From: Plectosphaerella cucumerina
Taxonomy: Eukaryota; Ascomycota; Sordariomycetes; Glomerellales; Plectosphaerellaceae
Assembly (NCBI GenBank): GCA_020746995.1
Contig: JAGPXD010000003.1
Coordinates: 868,001-932,000 of the forward strand
Reading direction: 5' to 3'
Length of the DNA: 64,000 nucleotides
Shown here in pieces: positions 53,169-64,000 of this stretch (positions within the stretch are counted from its first letter, which is position 1; the number at the start of each line of letters is the position of its first letter). The translations under genes and the position numbers were made by a program. The notes beneath the pieces are model-generated. The model was not told the origin of the DNA. It searched no databases and saw only the letters and a program-made list of their open reading frames with translations.

Positions 53169-55680
53169 CTAGACGGGATTATCCTTGCCCCCGTCGACAG
53201 TCCGAATCTCAATCACGGCCCCCTTCTTCCCTCTTCGCCATCGCCACGGCCCCCAAGACGTCCATCCCTCCTCTGCCTCCGCCTTCCCATCACTGGCCGG
53301 CGTCCGCCGAACAGTCAAGCGCCTCTTCCGTCTCGGCTTCTCCTCGCCCGTGAGCGTCGACACCCTCTGTCCCATCCCGGAAGCCGACGGCCGACCCGGG
53401 GAATCGGGGCCGCCCTTGCCGTCGGGCGCAGAAGCGGGCGACATCCATGCGGCGCCGCTCCTAAGAACCATGGCGCCGTAGTCGCGGATCATCTCAGACA
53501 GTCGCTTGAACATGGAGTACCCAGCGCGGGTCTGGAGCAATATCAAAAGGAGGATGAAGGGGACGCAGACGCAGATCATGGTCAGAGCAAAACGCCAGTC
53601 GGTCGGAGGTATGTCAAAGTCGGTGATTCCGAAGACGGACTGGGCAAGATCAGCACATTGAACAAGAAGGAAGGGCGGCAGGAGGGGACGAACCGTAACA
53701 AAGGTCAGCGGCAAGAAGACCATGCTGCTAAGGGTGAGGACCTTAATGTTGTCGCCCTGCTCGATGGCGCGCCTGCTCTCGCGAATTGAGCTGCCGCTGA
53801 AGAGCTGGTCGCGCAGATTCTCAATCTCCTTGCGCGTGGCCGTGTTGCGGGCAATAACACCCTCGAGGTCAGTGCAGGCGCGGTCGAGCTCGGTGCGCAC
53901 GAGGGCCATGCGGTCGCGATACAGCCTCCCCTCAGGGCCGTCGGGGTCAGGGTGCGGCCACAGGGTCGAGTGCTTGCCTTCCCAGAACTCGTCGGTGAAG
54001 GACTCGCGATACGAGCTGAGCATGGAGCGGATGCCGGCGTTGATGACGCCGAGAGAGTTGTAGGCCCAGAAGTAGCGCCGAATGTATGTGAAGTGCTTAT
54101 CCTCGAACAGCAACTTGTCGCGCAGACGACCGTCGAACATGAAGTCTGTCGGCGGAGTGATGAGCTTGGTGATGCGCTCGTGCAGAGCCTGATTGCGCTT
54201 GGTTGCGTCGCGATACTCAGCGGCGAGGGCGTCCAGGAAGGCGTAGGGGCCGTTGACAAAGTGGCGCTTGGCGGTGGCAGCGCCCGTGGCGGACGAGAGG
54301 TCGCTCCGGACGGTGTGCTCGTCGTCTGGGAAGGATTGGATGTTGAGGAGGTGCCAGGGTGCGAAGGTGTCGAAGATGTACCCCTCTTGCCATCCCTCCT
54401 TGCGCTTTGAGACGCGAACTGAGCCCGCCGGAGGGCCTGACAGCGACAGGGCGAGTACGGAGGAGCATTCAGCAATGTCGATGTGGTCCATGGACCGCTT
54501 ATCCGAAGGGCGTTTGTCGTAGTTCTGCCAGTGGGCAGGCTCCAAGCCCTCGCCGACGACAGTATAATATTTGAAGACGAAAAAGAACGACCTCTTGCGG
54601 AGGTAGATATCGCCTGACGGCGAGGGAGGCATGTCCTTTGCGAATGCGCGGGAGACGTAGGCCTTGGTCTTGCCTTTGTTCTCCGTGTCCATGATGAGAT
54701 GGTTGAGAAGCTCTGTGGTGTCAAAGTAAGGAGACATGGTGAGGTGGAGGGCGCCCAGCATTAGGGGTGTTGGTTCTTGGAGAATGCTGCGTTTGAGGTC
54801 AGTGTTTGTTGCGACCATCAAGCAGAGGGAACACTCACGTCATGAGGCCGACCGTGTTTTCTCCCGTATGAACCTCCTTCAGCGCAGTCCAAACCGTCGC
54901 GGCGTCCACAATCTGGCTTGGCGCAAGGACCTGCGGTGCTCCGGGCGTGCTGCGATCCATCTGTTTTCCGACGGGAGTTGCGATTCCATCCGTGTCAACA
55001 TCGTACAGTTCCAACGTCGAGCTGACGTACTCATCGTCGACGGCGGCGAAAGCGCGGAAGTCCATGTCGACATCAATCTCCTCCCTCTTCTCAAGGATGC
55101 GCCGCAAAGCCATCTCGGCGCCTCCGGTAAAGGGGGCCTTCTTGAGATGTGTGAGAAGCTGCCTGTCGGTCCACGACACCCTGTCGACGGGCCGGTGGCG
55201 GCGAACATTGCCGGCAGCTGGGCTGCTGCTGCCTGCGACATCTCCGGGATGGGCGACTCGGTCTCCAGGCCTCAGGTCGAGCAGAGGCAAGTACTCAACC
55301 TCGTACTCGGAGTGCAAGGAGGGCGGAATATGCGGCCTCGCAAGAAGAGTACCGCTGGTGTCCTGTCTGCCCCTGAGATCTGACGCCGAGATGCTTGGCG
55401 GCGGCGGCGCGAACGTCGCATCGTAGACGATCGTCGGGCTCAGCCGTGGGCTGCTGACGGGCCGGATCAATGGCGAAGGCGCGGCGTAGCTGGCTCGTGA
55501 ATCGGACCGATGGCGTTGACGAACATTGCCGGCCAGAGCCTCGTGTAGGCTGCGGAGGTTACGAAGGTACTGCTCGTGGGACGCTTCCACGGCTCTCAGG
55601 AGCTCTTCTGGTGTTTGGTGGTGGGACGTCATTTCTGGTGGTGTGGTACAGACAATCGGCGTGCTGTGTGTGCGACGCAT
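53169..55680 (-). CDS. CorA-like Mg2+ transporter domain protein
   Basis: Three exons on the - strand: 55680-54839, 54786-53694 and 53639-53169, with introns of 52 and 54 bp, give about 801 residues. The second intron (GTTCGT to CCCAG) is in frame and stop-free, so reading through it is possible. Splicing restores FLPLTFVTSVFGITDF, which fits the family. The long N-terminal part is soluble. A central helical region (TELDRACTDLEGVIARNTATRKEIENLRDQLF) leads to two C-terminal membrane helices (LTLSSMVFLPLTFVTSVFG and FALTMICVCVPFILLLIL), the CorA layout. The GMN motif that follows helix 1 in true CorA channels is not seen (FGITDF instead), so Mg2+ transport is uncertain. A basic tail with RRKRRLTVRR follows. 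The start could also be the ATG at 55632. Confidence 0.75.
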
Positions 55681-57916
55681 GCAGAGCGTGAACGCAAGAC
55701 CTGTGCAGATTCCAAGTGCGTCAAGACGGAGGGCATCGCGGCTTTTCTACTCGACTTGGCAAGCCAGCCTCACTTCAAGTTTGCCTGAGACATTTTCAAC
55801 TTGACTGGGGCCCGGAGAAAGCGAGGGCAAGCGAGGCAAGGCAGGGCAGGGCAGAGCAGGGGACGGGAGCGTGAGCAGGCCCGAAGGGGGGCAGATGAAA
55901 TGGCACGCCATCAGCGTGAGCTCGTGGCAGGAATTACTCGTAGAAGTAAAGCTCTCGGACATGGTCCGCCTGCATTAGTCCAGGCAGCTGCCAGTGCCCA
56001 CCAGACAGGGCTAATCAGGCCCCGCGGAGGCGGAGGCGGAGCAGCCTGATCTTCGACACTTCGACTCTTCCTTCACCGAAAGCGACTGCAATCGGACGAT
56101 CAGCAAGCGCTTCCATGCGATGGAAGCCGTCAGCACGCGGTGCAAGGCGCGCGTGCCAGCGGATAACAAGTTTCATGGTCGCGCGATTTCGGTTGCGAAT
56201 TTGAATTATCAATTCGACAATGTTATTCGGCCCTGGACACATGACACTGCCAGCCTGCCCGAGTAGAGTTTAGTGTGCTTTGCCTTGCAGGTGCATTGCG
56301 GCGCCGGACTTCTTCCCCGCCAACCTTCTTTCCTGACATCTGCGTCTTCGGTTCGTCCCACAGCTAAGCTTCCTCGAGGCGCCTGCCAAGTTCGGGACCC
56401 TGTTGTCTCCAAGCCGTTCGTGACTTGAACAGCCTCAAAAACCGCAGTAGTCTCCTGAGGTATGTTCGTTCCTTCTGTCGTGTTGTGTCGTCTGTCATTC
56501 CATTCGCCTTGTCTCCCATTCGCATCGTCTTGGATCGACCGCTCCTCCCTTCGGCGTGCCTAGGTACCCAAGGTAGGTTTCGTGAGCCTGGGTTGCGTGT
56601 CGTCCCAGCAGCCAGGCCACACCTACCTGATGTAAGGTACTTAGGCATGAAGTCGGATTTTCCGCCGCAGCAATCTCGCTTCTTCTCTTCTTCTTGCTTT
56701 CTCTTGTGATGTTCTTCTCCTCTGGTAGCAAGCTCGCCGGGTTTTCTCTTCCTGCTCGAAAGCGTGCAGGCACAGCTAGGCCGCTATGGATCCGGAAGCA
56801 AGGTGTCATGGAGCATCTTCCTAGGATCAGTCGTCTCGCTGTCCCTGCGCTCGGGCTGATCTTGATGTTCTTCTCCTTCTCGCGTCCGCGGGAAGACTCT
56901 GCCGGGCCATCATGGATCAAGAAGCACGATGGCATGTCCGCCCAACCCCGGGGCCGGGCATGTGCAGGTAAGTCACACGGCAGATGATATCTCATCCAAC
57001 TCACCTGGAACTAAGCTGCCTCCAGGTTTGGTCCCATGTCTTCATTGCCTGCTCGGCTTGTCCGGGCGGCGAAGAGGAGAGGGCCGGCTTTTGGCTGTCG
57101 CTGATGGAGATGTGTTGGTGTCGGTGAATGGGGACCGGGTGCTCTGCGCCGGGCAGAGCGGCCCGAGCCGAAAGTCCAAAAAGGCGAACAGATGAGGGAC
57201 ACTGCCCTGGTTTAAATAGAGATGACGGGCTTCTGAATGGACAGATTGAGCCAGAGGCGGCTGTCTGTGACGCCGCCATGGACCCAGTGGCGGTTTGAAC
57301 GGGCAATTCGCCCCTCTCGATGGCGCTCAAGGTATGGCTCCGCCCAGCCTCGAGGCGCCGGGTGCTTCGTCTCTCCGTCAAGGAGACAATCTGTTCGTCA
57401 TAAGCGCGCCGAAAGGCCACACAGTTAGCAGACAGCAATAAACCATGCGCCATCAGAAACTGTGAATCCGCCACTGTCTTACCTGGGCTTCCACAGTCGC
57501 AGCAAGGGGTCCTGTGTCGTGTGGCTACATGTGTGAACGTCTGCCAGCAAAGGTATCGTCAAAATTAGAGCACTCCCCGCGATCACAAACATCCGTCAGT
57601 CGGAATCAAGCGTTATCGCATTCATGAGTAAACAGCATAGTCTAGCAATGAGGGGGCCGCCCGCATCTGGCGATGTCCCGTCTGGTCTGGCCTCATCCTT
57701 GCCAGGCCCAAGTCCCGTCCTGCCTTGTCCTCCTTGAGGAACAAGCAGGCCCTCATATCATAGCCACTGCAGTGTCGTCGTCCATGTCATATCCGTATCA
57801 GGTGTATGTGTGTACCAGGGTCCTTGGCAATGTCCGCTCAAGGTCCCTCACAGGGGAATCTCGGTGGGGCGTCCGCCGGCTTGCCAACTGGGAAGTTTGG
57901 CGGGAGAGCATGTCGC
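55681..57916. other. Intergenic, no gene seen
   Basis: About 2.2 kb between the start of the CorA-like gene and the end of ASF1. It contains a G/C-rich direct repeat of GCAAGGCAGGGCAGGGCAG type near 55830-55860. Short ORFs on both strands (for example 56495-57004 on -) show no known domain. Confidence 0.45.
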
Positions 57917-58987
57917 CTAGTGAGACTTGACCTCGACGGGCTGGGTCTGGGGAGCGCCGTTGTTCGCCGACTTGTCGTTGGCGTCAACCTCCATGGCGTC
58001 CTCGTCCATCGCCTCGCCCTCAGCAAGCTCGTCCTCCTCAAGCTCATCCTCGCTCTCTCCCTCAATGTCGACACTGCCGTCGTCCGAGACCTCGTCCTCG
58101 TCGACGTCTCCGGCAGGCTTGGCCTTGTCGTCGCCCTGGCCCGTCTCGACGCCACCCATCTCCATGTCCTCGCCGTTGCTGGCCTTCTGCTCGCCGTTAG
58201 CCTTGGCGTCGGAGCCCTCAGCCTCCTCGGCCTCCTCCTCCTCACGCTCCTCGGCTCCGTATTCATCCTCGTCCGCGACAAGGTCGGCCTCGGGCTGCTC
58301 GGGGGGAACTCGGCGGGGGCGGAAGCATCGCTGTCCCTGTAGGCGCACGTGCGTCAGTGTCTGTGGCTCGCCAGGCAAGTCTGGTTGAGGTATTTTCTGC
58401 ACGTACCACTTGATGGCGAAGCGCGTCACGCGAGGCTTCTCGGACAGGATGTTGCGGCGGACCCTGTCGATGAGGAGCTTGGAGGGGGGCTCGGCGTTCA
58501 GCTCCTCAGAGTCGTATTCGTTGTTGACGTAGTAGCCGACGCGCACGAACTCGCGGCCATCGTAGGCGCAGGTCAGAAGGACCACGGTGACACCCAGGAT
58601 GTCGTTGTCGGGGATGCGCGAGGTGTTGGGGGCATCGGCCTCGAAGACGAACTTGTTGACGCCGACGGGGATCGGACCGACGAGGAGAGAGTCGAGTTCC
58701 TGGTCATACTGGTCGCTGCTGCCTGTCAGCAAATGGGGCGTCAGGAACAGGCGCGGCTGCCTGCAACGAACCTGGTGGCAGAGCCGACGTAGGTGAGCTT
58801 CCACTCGAGGTCTGGAGGTGGGGTCAGCAAAACTGCAACACCGTCGCGAGTCGCGATCTGGAAAGACGCGAGACTCACCCTTCTCGAGCTGCTCGAGGCA
58901 CTCAAAGGTGATCTCGAACTCGTACTTGTCGGTGAACTTGGCCGGGTTGTTCATCACTTGAACACCCAGGAGCGAGACGACCGACAT
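57917..58987 (-). CDS. asf1: Histone chaperone ASF1, with an apparent frameshift before the acidic tail
   Basis: ASF1 binds the H3-H4 dimer and passes it to CAF-1 or HIR during nucleosome assembly in the nucleus. Four exons on the - strand: 58987-58879, 58811-58772, 58715-58407 and 58336-57917, with introns of 67, 56 and 70 bp. The core is fully conserved: MSVVSLLGVQVMNNPAKF, FECLEQLEKDLEWKLTYVGSA, FVFEADAPNTSRIPDNDILG, YDGREFVRVGYYVNNEY and EKPRVTRFAIKW. With canonical splicing, exon 4 starts DSDASAPAEFPP but then leaves the expected frame. The family-like text (EQPEADLVADEDEYGAEE and a long acidic tail to VEVKSH) is in the next frame. One missing C in the run at 58301-58306 explains this. 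It may be a sequence error or a real mutation. Retaining the 70 bp intron happens to restore the tail frame. Confidence 0.9.
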   Translation of the reverse strand: MSVVSLLGVQVMNNPAKFTDKYEFEITFECLEQLEKGESRVFPDRDSRRCCSFADPTSRPRVEAHLRRLCHQVRCRQPRLFLTPHLLTGSSDQYDQELDSLLVGPIPVGVNKFVFEADAPNTSRIPDNDILGVTVVLLTCAYDGREFVRVGYYVNNEYDSEELNAEPPSKLLIDRVRRNILSEKPRVTRFAIKWYVQKIPQPDLPGEPQTLTHVRLQGQRCFRPRRVPPEQPEADLVADEDEYGAEEREEEEAEEAEGSDAKANGEQKASNGEDMEMGGVETGQGDDKAKPAGDVDEDEVSDDGSVDIEGESEDELEEDELAEGEAMDEDAMEVDANDKSANNGAPQTQPVEVKSH

Positions 58988-59879
58988 TGCGAAAAGATGT
59001 GGGGTGGTGGAAACTGGGGAAAAGAAGTACGGTGAAGAGGAATGAGGGGTATCAAGGCTTCGCAATGCAGGATGCAAGGGATGGAAACGGCCAAAAAGTT
59101 GCGCGGAGATGCGGCGAGGGGACGCGGCGTAAGTATTGGCGAGCGGTGTTGTTGTTGTTGAAAGGGGGAGGGAGGACAGAAGAGGAGGGTCGGGGCCAAG
59201 TGGATGTGATGGAAGTGGAAGGCTGATGGGATTGCGAAGGCAAGGGCCAGGCGTTAGGCCAGGCACAGGCTCACGAGCCGCCGTTGCCATCGCAATTCAG
59301 ACCCGCGGGCAGGGACGCGCCTGGCCCTGACCCCCGTGTATTTTCGCGTAGAGTGGTTGCTGCATTTGCATCTAGCCTTCTTCCGGTCAAGCGGCATGGA
59401 AAGTGGGGTTAGCCTCCCGCTGCAGGGAAGGGGCCAGGGGGCCAATGGGCTGGGGCCCGAGCATATGACTAATCTTCGGCCACCTGCCGATTGAGCTTGC
59501 TTTGCTTTCCTCAGGTCCTTCCTTTCCAGCCAGCCTCCGTCGACTTTTTGCGACGACGCCTTGAGACCTGAACTCTTCTCGGCCCATTGTCCTTTTTCAA
59601 AGACGAAACGAAACGCCAGCCACTTTCCTCACCAGGCAATTGCCCTCCGATTCGTATCCATTTCGCTGGCATTTTCTTATCCGCGCTCATTTCTGTTTCT
59701 TTTCTTTATCCTCAGTGGGCGCTTCCTTTATCCTCTCGAGCTCCGAAACACCTGCAGGTCATCCTTCGCATTCTGCCACGAGCCGACGACAACAATCACC
59801 TATCCATCCTCATCAGACACGAGTCACCGAATAGACGAACAAGCTTGCGACACCTGCGCTCACCCGCGCGCATCCAGTC
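58988..59879. promoter_or_regulatory. Divergent promoter region of ASF1 and RNA14
   Basis: About 890 bp between two divergent housekeeping genes. It contains a pyrimidine-rich stretch on the + strand (59560-59720) typical of fungal leaders. No TATA box is convincing. Confidence 0.45.
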
Positions 59880-62800
59880 ATGGCTCCCGAGCTCCAAGAA
59901 AACGGAGAGCAGCACGAGGGTGCGGCTTGGGGAACTGACAACGAAGGAAATGGGGCTGTGAAGGAGACTCAGCATAGCGACCAAGAACATCAAGACCCTA
60001 ACTTCTCGCATGACCAAGCGTCCCATGGTGACCAGGAAGAGCAGCTTCAGCAGTTGGAGGAAGACGGCGACGAAGACGAGGACGAGGAAGTCGAGGACGA
60101 GGAAGTCGAGGACGAGGCAATCGAGGAGATGGACGAAGAGGGCGAAGAAGATGAGGGAGATGACGAGGCTGACGCTGACGCTGAGGCCGAGACCGAGACC
60201 GGAGCTGAGCCTCAAGAGGAGGGAGACGAAGACGGCGAGGAGGCCGAATATGACCCCGAGTCCATCTCGATGACTCCCGCCCAGGTCGAGGACACAACTC
60301 CCAGCGCTCCGGCTGCGCCAGCCGCCCCCAATACCTCTGCAAAGCCGGCAAAGCCCAAGAAGTCCGGAGGCTTCCTAGTGGGAGACTCGGATGACGAGGA
60401 CGACCCTCGCGCTCCTAACCCAGTGGCGCAGACCAGACACTCCGCGAGTGCAGCGCCTCAACCACAGCAACCACCCGCAGCTACACCATCCCCGGCACAG
60501 GGCCAAGTGGGCACCGCGCCCGTCGCGGTGGACAATGTCGCGCGTGCGGCTCCAGCTCCTGCCGCTGCCGCTGCAGCACCCCCGGCTAGCGATCTGGCTG
60601 CTTCTCTGGAGGCCCGGGTCACAGAGGACCCGAGGGGCGAGATGGATGCGTGGCTGGGCCTCATGGCCGAGTACCGTCGGCTCAACCAGTTGGATTCCCT
60701 GCGCCAGGTGTACGAGAGGTTCATTCAGCACTTCCCCCAGGCAGTAAGTCACCCTATCGCTGTTCCTACGAACCTCACTAACCTCGCCCAAGGCCGAGAT
60801 CTGGGTCGAGTGGATCAAGCTTGAGCTTGACTGCATGAACACCACAGCCGCCGAAACCCTGTTCCAGCGATCACTCCTGACCGTGGCCGACGTCCGACTC
60901 TGGACCACATACATCAACTACATCCGGCGGCGAAACGATCTTGTCAACGATCCCAACGGCGCAGCGCGGCAGGTCATCAGCCAGTCATACGAGTTTGTCA
61001 TCGACAATGTCGGCATGGACCGCGAGTCGGGCCAGCTGTGGAAGGATTGGATTCAGTTCATCAAGAGCGGTCCTGGCCAGGTGGGCGGCAGCGGCTGGCA
61101 AGACCAGCAGAAGATGGACCAGCTCCGCAAGGCCTTCCACCGCGCCATCGCGGTTCCAATGACCGCCGTGACCGATCTTTGGAAGGACTACGACCAGTTC
61201 GAGCTCGGCCTCAACAAAGCGACAGGACGCCAATTCATCCAGAAACGATCGCCCGGCTACATGACTGCTAAGTCTGCCAGCCTTCAGATGGATAGGAAAC
61301 TCGGCAGACTTCAGCGAACCTCGCTCCCCCGACTTGCGCCCATGCCAGGATTCGCTGGAGACCAGGAGTTCAAGGAGCAGGTCGAACTGTGGAAGGACTG
61401 GATCCAGTGGGAGAAGGAGGATCCGCTGGTGTTGAAGGACGAAGAGCCCGAGGCATACAACGCTCGCGTCCTCTATGCATACAACCAGGCCGTCATGGCG
61501 TTGCGGTTCTGGCCAGAGATCTGGGTCGACGCCGCCGAGTGGTGTTTCGCGAACAACATCATCAAGGCCGGCGTTGACATGGGAACGAAATTCCTCACCG
61601 ACGGCATCGAGGCCAACCCGGAGAGCGTCCTGCTCGCTCTTAAGCACGGCGACCGCATCGAGATGACGCACCCCGCCGGAGACACCGACGAGAGCAAGGA
61701 GGCCCGTGCCGCTGCCATCCGCGAGCCCTACAACCGCGTACTCGACACACTTTACAAGATGATCACAAAGCTCAAAGAGCGGGGCGAGAAGGAGATTGCC
61801 AAGGCCAAGCAGGCGGCTGAGCAGATGGACGCGGCTAACCGTGGCTCGGAGGATCGCAACGATGACGATGACGACAACAACGTGCCGCGGATATCGCACG
61901 GAGAGGAGATGGTCAAGGCCGTCAAGCAGGGCAACGACTCCCAGGTCGAACTCATGAAGCGGACTATCAGCTTCGTCTGGACGGCCCTGTGCCGCGCCAT
62001 CCGCCGCGTCGTCGGCAAGGGCAACCCGAACTCTGGCCTGCGGAAGATCTTCATCGAGGCCCGGACACGCGGCCAGCTGACATCCGAGATCTACACGGCC
62101 GTCGCTCTGATCGAGCACCACGTCTACAAGGACATTGCCGGAACCAAGATCTTCGACAGGGGCGCCAAACTGTTCCCAGACGATGAGACGTTCATGCTTG
62201 AGTACATTAAGTTCCTGCACTCCAAGGACGATAGCACCAGTATGTTCCTCACTATCCAGATGACATGACTTGAAACATGCTGACCATTCCCAGATGCCCG
62301 CGTCGCCTTCGAGACGTGCGTCAACAAGCTCACCCAGACCCCCGAGTCTAAGCACAAGGCGAGGTCCCTCTACAAGTACTTCCACAAGTACGAGTCCCAG
62401 TACGGCGAGCTCTCGTCCATCGCCGCCCTCGAGAAGAGGATGGCAGAGCTGTGGCCCGAGGACCCGAAGCTCTCCCACTTCTCGAACCGCTTCTCAACCG
62501 ACTCTTTCGACCCCATCGCCTACCGCCTCATCATCTCCCCCGCCGTCCAGCTCCGGCCCAAGCTCATGCCCTCCATCGAGCAGCCCATGTCCGTCCGCGA
62601 TAGCCCCGCCCCCGCGGCCCCAGCCCTCACCATCGCGCCCCCGCCCATGCGACAGTCCGCCAGCCCCGCGCCGCAGTACCTCAACAGCGCCGTCGGCGGC
62701 GTCACAAACTCCCCCAAGCGTCCCTTCCCCGGCGACGACCAGGACGACTTCAACCGTCCCCGCAAGGTCGCCCGCGGCGAGTCCCCCCTCAAGGGCGCCG

Positions 62801-63345
62801 CCGGTCGCCGCATGGACCAGTCCCGCCGCAACAACGCCGCCCCCCTCTCCCGCGACATCACCTTCCTCCTCGGCATCCTGCCTCCCTCCCACGCCTACAA
62901 CGCCCAGCACTTCAACCCCGCTAGCCTCGTCGGCCTCATCCGCGCCACGGACGTCCCCGACTTCAACGTCTGGCGCTCCCAGCAGCAAGATTCATCTCGC
63001 CAGAACAACGCACGCACAGCCTCGGGCTCCCACGCTCGTCAACCCTCTGGCGGTGCCGCAGACTACACCGGCTACGCACCCCGCGGCGAATCCCCCAAGC
63101 CACGGGGCCAGAGCCCCTTTGACGCCGGCCGCCGCGTCGCCTCCGGCGGCTCAGGCTACCGCAACTCCCCCCTCTCGGCCGGCGCATTCGAACCCCCTCA
63201 GCAGCCGGGCGCCTACGCCCAGCAGGGTCAGTGGCCACCCCCCACCGGGCCATCATACGACGGCGCGCCTCCCGCCGGCTGGGCTCCTCCGCCTTCTGGC
63301 TACGGTCAGGCGCCTCAGCAGCAGTACGGCCAGTACCAGTACTAA
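59880..63345 (+). CDS. rna14: mRNA 3'-end processing protein RNA14 (CstF77 homologue)
   Basis: Three exons, 59880-60743, 60793-62239 and 62294-63345, with introns of 49 and 54 bp, give about 1120 residues. RNA14 is the scaffold of cleavage factor IA and works with RNA15 in pre-mRNA cleavage and polyadenylation in the nucleus. Residues 1-140 are strongly acidic (long Glu/Asp runs), followed by an Ala/Pro-rich linker. HAT repeats begin near residue 260 (MDAWLGLMAEYRRLNQLDSL), continue through IWVEWIKLELD, LWTTYINYIRRRNDL and SGPGQVGG, and run to about 820 (FETCVNKLTQTPESKHKARS). A C-terminal block DITFLLGILPPSHAYNAQHF fits the RNA15-binding monkeytail. The tail is Gly/Pro/Gln-rich, ending YGQYQY. 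The start at 59880 precedes the acidic domain without an upstream alternative in frame. The gene is divergent from ASF1. Confidence 0.93.
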
Positions 63346-64000
63346 GAATTGCCTGAGACAGTTGTATAGGAGGAAGACATGATCGAGCAGGCGTCGTTGT
63401 ACTTATATAGCTTCTTCGTTTTTTGTCCAGTGGCGGATGGAGGGATATGATCAGGGTACAGAGAGGAAGGAACCAGATAGCAAAAGGCGGTGTAATTTCA
63501 CGCAGAAAGCAGTGAGCAGACCAAAAATCAACTTCCACGTTTTGACACGTCCCTTTCCTCCGCGTTGCGTGACAAAGATGGTACGACGAACTTCCACATT
63601 AACATGACGACGACGATAGCTACAAAAAGTCACCCCGCGATTCCTTTCCCCCCCAGCACCTCGTGATGTGAAGCTATGGCTTCAGGTGCTGCCGGCGGCA
63701 GGCAGGCAGGCAGGCATCAAGGTCCAGCCCCTCCGCCGTGTCCCATTTCCCTTTTCCTCCATCCATCCTCCATCTCCCGGTGCAGGCTCCGTCCATTGGG
63801 CCCCGTTGGAGGGGGGTAATTAGTATAGTGCTTTGCGTGCGTGTTATATGGTAGGAGAAGCGCTGGAAGAACAACAAATCAAGCATGAAGCATCGACAAA
63901 AAACATGCCGAGACAAAAGCGCGGCTGGGACTTCAGGCCGAAATGCCCCTTCAGAGCACAAGGTTTTGAAGAGTTGGATGTTCCACCTCCCTGTTTCGCT
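63346..64000. other. 3' flank of RNA14, no further gene seen
   Basis: 3' UTR and intergenic sequence. It contains a short GGCA tetranucleotide run at about 63698-63715. Short ORFs on the - strand have no family resemblance. Confidence 0.45.

Noticed and set aside
56694..57004. Possible small gene with an internal duplication (similar segments near 56708 and 56868)
   Set aside because: The resemblance is short and weak, exists on both strands, and no start, splice or family signal supports coding.
60985..62478. 497-codon frame on the - strand over RNA14
   Set aside because: Shadow of the HAT-repeat exon; no family resemblance and no plausible splice structure.

Overview
The window is nuclear DNA of a filamentous ascomycete (Pezizomycotina, most likely a Sordariomycete). 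Genes carry short GT-AG introns of about 48-70 bp, codon use is GC-rich, and the families are typical: tannase/feruloyl esterase, RTA1, Zn2Cys6 regulator, kelch, 2EXR, M43 and S8 secreted proteases, Argonaute, CorA-like, ASF1 and RNA14. The repeats show strong repeat-induced point mutation (RIP): CpA and TpG are nearly absent, TpA is in excess and CpG is kept. No species can be named with confidence.

Left arm (1-7.9 kb): an accessory, decaying gene region. It holds the 3' end of a tannase-family gene, an RTA1-like pseudogene with two CAG-to-TAG stops, an intact Zn2Cys6 regulator, and a 5'-truncated kelch gene with a TAA stop. A 1.8 kb RIP-mutated block of unknown class (4.8-6.65 kb) follows, then a small GC-rich island with one 2EXR-domain gene.

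Centre (7.9-37.3 kb): about 29 kb of RIP-mutated Ty3/gypsy chromoviruses, resolved here as a nested stack. E1 (+ strand, from 8502, with a solo LTR in front) is split by E2b (- strand, 11505-25524, target duplication ATAGT). E2b is itself split by E2a (- strand, 12094-19101, target duplication CGAAC/CAAAC). E3 (- strand, 29585-36642) cuts off E1's 3' LTR. All four elements have the same layout: LTR, gag with CCHC knuckle, protease, RT/RNase H, integrase, chromodomain, then a conserved ORF on the opposite strand, polypurine tract, LTR. Every reading frame is destroyed by RIP-type stops. Three LTR subfamilies (about 520, 473 and 530 bp) share one half and differ in the other.

Right arm (37.3-64 kb): GC-rich. 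It carries an M43 metalloprotease (-), a gene-poor 4 kb stretch, a proteinase K-like subtilase (+), two broken MYND-finger paralogues (+), Argonaute (-), a CorA-like membrane protein (-), histone chaperone ASF1 (-), and RNA14 of the mRNA 3'-end cleavage factor (+). The last part is a conserved housekeeping block. ASF1 carries an apparent one-base deletion in a homopolymer before its acidic tail. Argonaute (small-RNA silencing) and RIP (mutation of repeats) are the two genome-defence themes visible in the window, one as a gene and one as its effects.
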